From Psococerastis gibbosa (lineage: Eukaryota; Arthropoda; Insecta; Psocodea; Psocidae), in contig OZ020489.1 of assembly GCA_963971405.1 (NCBI GenBank), positions 44,904,510-44,968,509 on the forward strand: a stretch of DNA of 64,000 nucleotides, read 5' to 3'. The notes under the pieces were generated by a model that worked only from the letters and a program-made list of their open reading frames with translations, had not been told where the DNA came from and searched no databases. How positions within the stretch are numbered: position 1 is the stretch's first letter; each line of letters opens with the position of its first letter. A program made the translations under genes and the position numbers. Positions 12,401 through 21,400 of the stretch are shown here, piece after piece.

Positions 12401-15400
12401 ATGACTAATTAGATAGAAAACATTACGAAGATGTAGAATCCGGGATGATCGTTATGAAAGCGTACATCCAAATGTTTCGTCAACTTGTACGATTGTATCT
12501 CGGAGGCTCAGCAAGTCAGTTGCTGCTGAGCCCCCGCAGATGATGACGAAATCTTTGCAAGTTACGCTTTCAAAACAACCACGGTTTGTCATCCCGGATT
12601 TTACTGCTTCGTCACGTAACGTAACTTGAAAGCCTTTGTAATTATATGGATAGAAGACAAGTTTCAAAATTCACCTTAGGCTGTTACAATGACGGTTCTA
12701 GTCTAATGAACTTTAGACAGCATATTTTATATTTTATACAGTATACTTGTAGTACCAGCAGACCGGGCTTAAAAACTGGGTATTGAAAATACGTAATTTA
12801 GGTTAGATGCTAGAATTAAAATTATTTCTTTCTCAATAATTAATCTGCAGTTGATTTTCGCGAAGGTATGCGATTTTATCTCTCCATTATTTTTTGTACT
12901 GTTTAATGTGTGAAAACAGGCCAATTACTTACGCACAGTTGAAATGAGGCCTCCTTAAAATTTACGGCACTTAAATAATTAAATTTAAATAAATAAATTT
13001 AAATTTAAATATTGACGCTTTATCGATTATGTAACAATTTGTAACTGTATTGTAGTATGAAGAATCCGGGCGTATGGGCCGTGGTCGATATGAAAGCGAA
13101 CTTCCATTCTTCCAATCGTCTCGTCAACATCTGCGGTTGAAATCTTCAATGGAACTGCGTAGACTTCTAAGATTGTATCTCAAAGGCTCAGCAGCGACTT
13201 TGTGGGCAGGGGGATGTGCTCTGATATTTATACTCAGTTGCGGGGTGGTGGGGGGTGGAGGCGGAGTCATCCTCGCCCCTGATTGGCTCCCTACTACCTC
13301 AATCTGATTTCCGGATGATGACACCAGTTTCTTTGCTGTAGTCTTCTTTAAGGCTGGATACCAAATTCTATTGACCTTTAGTCCTTCTTCCTTTCTATTG
13401 AAGTTATATGCGGGTGCTTGTAGATCTCTAAAGCCTCTCTGTGTAAACGAGGGTGGTATGAAGAAGTTGTAGAAAGTACTGTAGCATCTTGAAACTGTAT
13501 TATGTGACCGGTTTGTGTTAGAACATTCTCAGCGATTGCAGACTTCTCCGACTGTAGAAGACAGCAGTTTCGTTTATGTTCATCAATCCTGGTTTTTAAG
13601 CTTCGTGCCATTATAAGGACACTCCATCCACTGTGCCAATAGGATCTGCGAACCAACATTTCATCAACGGGAATTCAAGCACTTAGACACGGCACTGCAA
13701 TCGAATGGATACAGCGCACGAAAAAATAGCCCGCGCCATCCAACCCCGCATGAATAGGTCCGCTCGGCAAGACGCACCCCCAAGTAGGTACCACTGGCCT
13801 ACTCTACCTTCCGTTCATCAAAGGAGTCTCAGATCGTATAGGTAAACCCTTGTTACGGCACAATGTGAAGACTATTTACAAGCTTACGCGAAAATTAAAC
13901 AGTTTGTACAGATCAGCCAAGGATAGCCGGGACCCGATGACGTCAGCAGGTGTTTACAGGATTCCGTGTTCGTGTGGGGAAGTTTATATAGGTACTACAA
14001 AACGAAGCTTAAAAACCAGGATTGATGAACAAACTGCCGTCTTCTACAGTCGGAGAAGTCTGCAATCGCTGAGCATGTTCTAACACAAACCAGTCACATA
14101 ATACAGTTTCAAGATGCTACAGTACTGTCTACAACTTCTTCATACCACCCTCGGCTACACAGAGAGGCTATAGAGATCTACAGGCACCCGCATAACTTCA
14201 ATAGAAAGGAAGAAGGACTAAAGGTCAATAGAATTTGGTATCCAGCCTCAAAGAAGACTACAGCAAAGAAACTGGTGTCATCATCCGGAAATCAGGTTGT
14301 CATAGTAGGGAGCCAATCAGGGGCGAGGATGACTCCGCCTCCACCCCGCAGCTTAGTATAAATATCGAAGCACATCCCCCTGCCCTCAAAGTCGCTGCTG
14401 AGCCTCCAAGATACAATCTTAGAAGTCTACGCAGTTCTACTGAAGATGTCGACCGCAGATGTTGACGAAACGTTTGGAAGAAGACCACGGCCCATCAGCC
14501 CGGATTCTACTGGTTCTTCATTCGACTCCGGCCGTGAAAGCCTTTGCTGTTACATTGTATTGTAGTATTGTGTAACAATAAGTGTACGTACGTAAACTTT
14601 GTATTTGCTCCACGTGAATGATACTTTGGACTGCAACGCGAGTTCCAACGTGCCATCGTCCATTTGACGTACAGCTACGTCCAGTAATATCTGTAACACA
14701 AAAGGGCATAAGGTAAATAAATAGATAATTACTAAGGCTTTCACGGCTGGAGTTACGTGACGAAGGAGTAGAATCCGGGATGATAGGTCGTGGTCGTTCT
14801 GAAAGCGTACTTCCCAACGTTTGGTCGATCCAGGACTTTCATAGTCTAGCTCTCTACCAACTCACTTCCACTTACCATAGGTAAACGTAGACTTGGTGGG
14901 AGCTGGCTCAGGGTATTTGCAGGGTCGGCAGCTCGACGCTTCATCCAACAACCTCAAGAGCCTTACTAAGGGCCTGGGTACCAGGAACAGACAGATTACT
15001 TATTAACAGCATTTATACATAGAAACACTTACGGCGTCGCCTTTTTCATCAACAGTAGGTGTAACGGGGACTTCATTGAGCTCTTCAACGGCCTTGAGTT
15101 CCTCATAATACTCCATATATATCAAAGAATCGAAATACTTGCAGTAGTTGGCCTTGGGGAGCCCCTTCTTGTACTGATCGGCCAACTCCCGGTAATACTC
15201 ATGGTCTACGTCAGGCAGACGATTTCTCTCTTTTACTTCATTCAAATTTTCTAGAAGTTGAAACAATATCTGAAATAATAATGTTAAAATAAAAAAAGCA
15301 ACTTTGGGCTATATTTCTGCTTCGCTATGGTCCGGGTACGGAATACACTCAACAACCTCCAACACCCCTCAAACTAGCAAGTGTCTGCAATTTCTTCATA

Positions 15401-18400
15401 GTTTTTGACGATCACTATCCTGATTACGTATGTATGTGCAGTTATTAAAACCAACGGTGTGATATGTTGCCTTAAATCAAGAGCTTCATGTGTTTCCACA
15501 AGCCTTGCCAGTGCAATGGCTACATTACTATATTATAACTCGATTATAAGAGACTCGTCGGGTCAAACTAGAAGTTTTCTAGTAATCAAGGCTCTATACT
15601 AAAACCCTGCCAAATAGGGCAGGTACCATCATCGCTTGAAAAGTCTCGGTACCACCATGTAATGGAAGATGACGGTGCCGTACAGTATTCCTTACAAATA
15701 CTTATCATGTGATGGTGGGAACAGGCCATAAAAGCGATAGTCAGTTTTTTTTTAGCCGTTTTGGGTCGATTTTACCTCTAAAATACCTCCAGGTTCTATT
15801 ATAACCAAGGTAGTGTTCTTTACTAAGCAAGTTACATTTCAGCGGCACCTAATTAAACTTATTAAGACCAGACAGCTCCATCAACCGAGTCCATCTGTAC
15901 TTACGTTTGGGATTTTCACACGAGGAAGCCCAGTCTGATGTCTCCTACGCTTCTTCACCTCTTTACGTTGTTGCCACACCATCTCCGGAGGATCAGGCAG
16001 CGCCAGAATGGCTTCAGCGAAAGTAAGAGCTACAGGAAGCTGCGTTTGCGCGGAGATGATACCTTCCAGTACATTGGCTTCGCCTTGTAAACAATCGTCC
16101 TCAGAAGCGTTTTCCTTCCGGATATCACAGTCATCAGGGTCGGGCAATGTCAGAATGGCTTGAGCTGCAGCAGGTGTTAGTGGGGAAGAGGCTCGTTCCA
16201 GTACATTGGCACCGCCTTGTAAACAATGGTCATCTGTCGCGTTTTCATACTGGTTATCACAGTCACCAGAGTCCGGCAACGCTAGAAAGGATTCAACCAA
16301 CGCATCGCTGCTCGTTGATGGTTGCGAAACAGTGACTCGTTCCATTACATAGTCACTGCCTCGTAAACAGCGGTCCTCCGGGGCATTCTCATCATGGTTA
16401 TTGGAGTCCTCAGGAAAAGCCCCAAGAGCTTCAGCTAACGTAACAGCTGCAGGAGGCAATTGCTTCAGTACATTGGCACCGCCTTGCAAGCAGTGGTCCT
16501 CGGTCACGCTCTCATCGCGGTTTACACAGCCTTCAGTGTTTCCTTCTCTGCAAATAACACCACTAATAATTATAATTTACATAACAAAGGCTGAAACATT
16601 ATTAAAACGGGCTCGATTATTCAGATAAAATCGAAACATTAAAATATTACGTAGTAGAACGACTGGGCATACGGACTGACTCCAAAGGCTCAACTTCCAC
16701 GACAGCTTGTCAGGCTGGTTCTACTTCAATAAGTCCAGTCATTACATGTACGCTGAGCTTGGAATAGGAAGGAGTTGGAGCCTTCGAGTGTCGGACTTAA
16801 TGCTGCCGGTAGGTCATCAATTCCATGTATCGTAATATAAGCGTGTACCTACAGAAAAGACGCTCTCAACAGAGTCAACTGGAAACACCCGTGCCGTGCC
16901 GTCGACCCTCCTTGAGGACGAAGACGACGTAAAGTAAGTAGTATTCTCCACATCGTAACATGAACGCGTGCCTTCTGAAGTCCAACTGCTTACGATTCTT
17001 ATTAAATTAATAAATGACACTTCATGACACGGTATTGTTAACAAAAGTTGCTTTTGGTGAAGTATGTATGCAAGTGACTCCACTCCATGAGGCGGATGTA
17101 TCATATTTTGTTAAATGGGAAATGTACTATTACGATACAAGCGAGGCCGGAGTTATGTCTGTTGGAGTCAATCCTCTGCTGGTGCAACCAGTCCGGAGTT
17201 ACACATGACAACATACAACCGAAATAATTAATAATTACTTTTCAGCTTACTTTGCAGTAGCGTCCCCTTCTTTGTCTACAGATTCAATCTGAGAATCGTC
17301 CAAATCTCCCTGAATACTGGTTTCAGCTAAATTTTTAACAGGCACAGTCCGAACAGCCAACTATAACAAGCAACGCAATATTTATTGGATTTCAAAGTTT
17401 AATTAGTTGGTCGCAAGCTTGTGAGAGCCTTGAGAGCATATAAATCACACATATTGGTCACTTCTGGATCACCCAAAAATCAGTCAGGTTACATTTTATA
17501 TTTAATTTACTACATAAGCTATAAAGATTTCGTCTATGGCATATCCAAATTGAAGAAGACTACTTTATACAGAGTATCATAGGGTATTACTACTTTTTGG
17601 TGCTGCCATTCTCCATAAACTGTACAATTTTAGTCATCCATTAAGTTCATTAAAAATACCTTATGATATTGTGTATGAAGTAATCTTCTACAACTTTCAT
17701 ATACCAAATCTTTATCACTTACGTGGTAATTTAAATAAAAATTAAAAACCGATTAATCAAGGGGTGACCAATATCTGAGTCTCACATTTTCGTAACTGCA
17801 TCTAAAATGTTCTGGAGTCTTTGGCAACGGCAAAACCTGCCTTCGGCAACTGCGTCCCATATAATTAATAACACATAATAATAATAAAGTAATCAGTGAT
17901 ACATTTTGGGTCGTACCTTTACGAGTTTTTCGTAATATTGTCTCTCGGCATCATCGTAATAAGACTTGTCCATCCAAACGGTATCCAATGTCCATTTTTT
18001 TGCTACACTGAAAATTAACTCATTCAATATTATATAGGTTTGACACCAAGATTTATAAAAATCAAACAAAGCGAGCTAGGCGTGTTGTAGGGCAGACTTA
18101 ATGACTAGATTTCATGATAATGTGCAACTCATTTTTGAAGTGAAACTTCTTTGGGCGCACCACATACAGATTTTAGCAGGGCAATGAGTTGGGCTGTCCC
18201 CCTGTGGCGCGACACGCAGCAAAAAAATATGTAGGGTTGTAGTCTGAACTATTGGGCATACTGAAGGAGGGGACCCCCCGTGGTACTATTGAATTGGAAG
18301 GGTCGCCCTTCGAGCATACATTTTCTGGGTATATATTTTAATATTTGTTTTATACTTGTACAGTTGGTTATTGTGGAGTTGATCTCTGCGGTGTTGTTCT

Positions 18401-21400
18401 TTAAGGAACGTTTTCGTGGAGATAGCGGCCCAAGCAGTTACTGCATCTACTTATCGGGGCGCTGATGGAAATCAGAGTAAAGACGCAGGCAACCTCCGGG
18501 GGCTGCATCGGCAATAACAATGGAAAACATGCTGAATCAGGTCAGGAACACTGCACTCTATAAATGAAACTATTCAGTTACTGACTCACAATTTCAGGAG
18601 TCCGAAGAAAAATACGCAGAGGGAGTAACAAATAGGCCTAATTTAGTAAAATATAATAAAATACAATAATCAAGATAAAAAATTTCCATTAAGAACAACT
18701 CTAAAAATTGACGCCACAGAAAACAACTCCACAATAAATATCACCATAAATGTAAGCACCGAAAAAATCATGATCGTAAATATACAGGCCTATTTTGTCG
18801 TGTATGGTAGGCTACAACAATGGGAGTAAATTTCCCATTAGCTACACGGACAGTCAGCAGCTACTTACTGTTCTATTTTCTTCTTCGCAGCTTTATTCTC
18901 CTTTCCCTCCTTCTTTGCCTCGCTTCTGAACACAAACAAATATGTAATTAATATATTTATTACATATAAGTTACTTCAACCAATATTTAAACATAGGATA
19001 CATAGGATATCAATATGTATAGGTATATGGATTTACTTCTTGAAATACAGTCGGATATATATAACTTATAAGGAATATTCTCGGGAGGCTGACTAAAGAG
19101 ACGATCGTCCACACACCCATCCATCGCCCGTTAAAAAAAAATTAATTTAATTTCTCATGAAAATATATTGATGGTAGTGCCATAATTAAGATTTAATATT
19201 GTAGAAAAAATGTTTCTCTGCGTTTTGATACATAGTAGGTGGCCACCACTAACACCATTTGGCCACAGCTGTTGACTTGACATCCTTGGTGTCCATTATT
19301 TTTTATAAAGGAAGTAAAAAAACTGGGTGATCGGTGTTAGTGACGGCCACATATTTTACATCAAAATGTAGGAGAATGTTTCTTCTATTTTATGACATCA
19401 CAATTATGGCTCCACAATCGATATTCGATGTGAAATTTGCATATATAACACCCATAAGATTTTCGCACTTCAGCAGCCCGATCATGGCGATTTTAATACC
19501 GGGGTTAATATAATACCATGTCACGTATTGGTATTTATTCAATGGAGTTCTTGCGCAGGTAAAACAAAGATGGCGGGCTGTCGGAAAGGGAGGGGGTACC
19601 CCTGATTCTCGGACATCACCCCCTCATTTTAACATGGTGTGTATAGGCTTTCCAATGAACTTTATTTTATTTTAAGAAATTTTCGCTTTTAATCGGCAAA
19701 TTAGTGCTATTTATATGTTCCTTCAATACTTGCGCGGGTACTGACAAAAAATTACGGCAAAGTAGCTGCAAATAATTGTCGAAAAATATTATTTACTTGT
19801 GTATCTAATTTTACTTCATTGGTTGTGATACTTCCGCGAGGGCAGAACAGATTTTTAAATGGGTATATGAGCCTAAGCTTGCTTATACATATTACAATTA
19901 ATGTATTAGTAATGATTTATTACCATAACCATACAACTTTACTGCATAACTACCATGTTGTTTGTAAATATTAGTAGCGTAAAAAGGGTTATTGTCTCTC
20001 CATAATACTATCACTAGAATTCAATTTAGTATCTGAGCACCAAAGCAGTTAATTTTCGTAGGGCCACAGGCCGTTTGCTTTTGTTTTCGGGGGGGGGGGG
20101 GGGGGGGTCCAAACATTTTTTAACGTAATTTATTATTGACTTAATGGTCATCAAGCAATACAGGTTTACATAAAAAATTATTTCGGGGGGGGGGGGGGGT
20201 CCTGACCACATGGACCACCCACCTGGGCACGGGCATGGCCACTGGAAAGTAACGACGATATATATTAATATACATTATTGATCCAAATCAAGGCCGGAGC
20301 CAGGATTTTTCGGGCGGGGGTGGGGTCCAAACATTTTTTAACGTAATTTATTATTGAATTAATGGTCATCGAGCAATACAGGTTTACATAAAAAAATTAT
20401 TTCGGGGGGGGGGGGGGTCCGGACCCCATGGACCACCCGCCTGGGCACGGCCACTGGAAAGTAACGACGATATATATTAATATACATTATTGATCCCAAT
20501 CAAGGCCGTAGCCGGGATTTTTCGGGGGGGGGGGGGGGTCCAGAAATTTAATTGGATACTACATAGTAGTTTATATTTTTCCTCTCAAAATCCGATTCTA
20601 TTTAGTATCAAGCCATTTCATCACGGGGGGGGGGGGAGGAGGTTGAACTCCCCCTCAATCTCAATCGACTGTCCAATTGGATCTGGAAAATCTTTTGTTG
20701 GCCCACTAGGATCCACTAAATGTTTTGAACATATATACAAGGCTGTTCCCAGGTTATGATTTCGGGGGGGGGGGTCCCAAACATTTTTTACGTACGGTAA
20801 TTTATTAATGAATTAATGGATAAATTCTTCAAACCATAGTCTACAGGTTTATCTGCAGAAATTTATTTCGGGGGGGGGGGGGCGGACCCCATGGACCACC
20901 TCCTGGGCACGGCCATGCATATATATGTGTATTTTGTAACTTTAAATATTGTGGACTTCGTTGTGCCACAAAGATGCAACCTCCACTTGCATTTCTTAAT
21001 TTTTTCCAGTGGCTTGGGAAACGATATAATTCGGACCTCTCTCATATGTGTCCTGTCCTGGTGTAGGCTATCACTATTTAACAAGCTATAGCAGCAATGC
21101 TTGACCATAACGCTAGAAATATGAATAATAACAACATAAAACTGTAAAAGTCAATAGCGCTCAATGCATTTCATATCCTCCAATGGCCGAACAGCTGATT
21201 TGTTTACATTATTTTCGCAATCGCGCATGCGCTGTTAGCTCCGCCCTCTTACTGTGACGTCACTACGCAAGAACTCTATTTTTTAAAATAAATAAATAAA
21301 CAGTTGAATGATCTTCGGCTATATTTTTGGTGAGTTTCTTAATTTTTTTCTGCCTTAGATTTAGATAAATTATTTATAATAGTTAATATATTAATTCAAA

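Noticed and set aside
17014..17208. Plus-strand ORF in intron 4 as coding
   Set aside because: No similarity recognised; short and antisense to the host gene.
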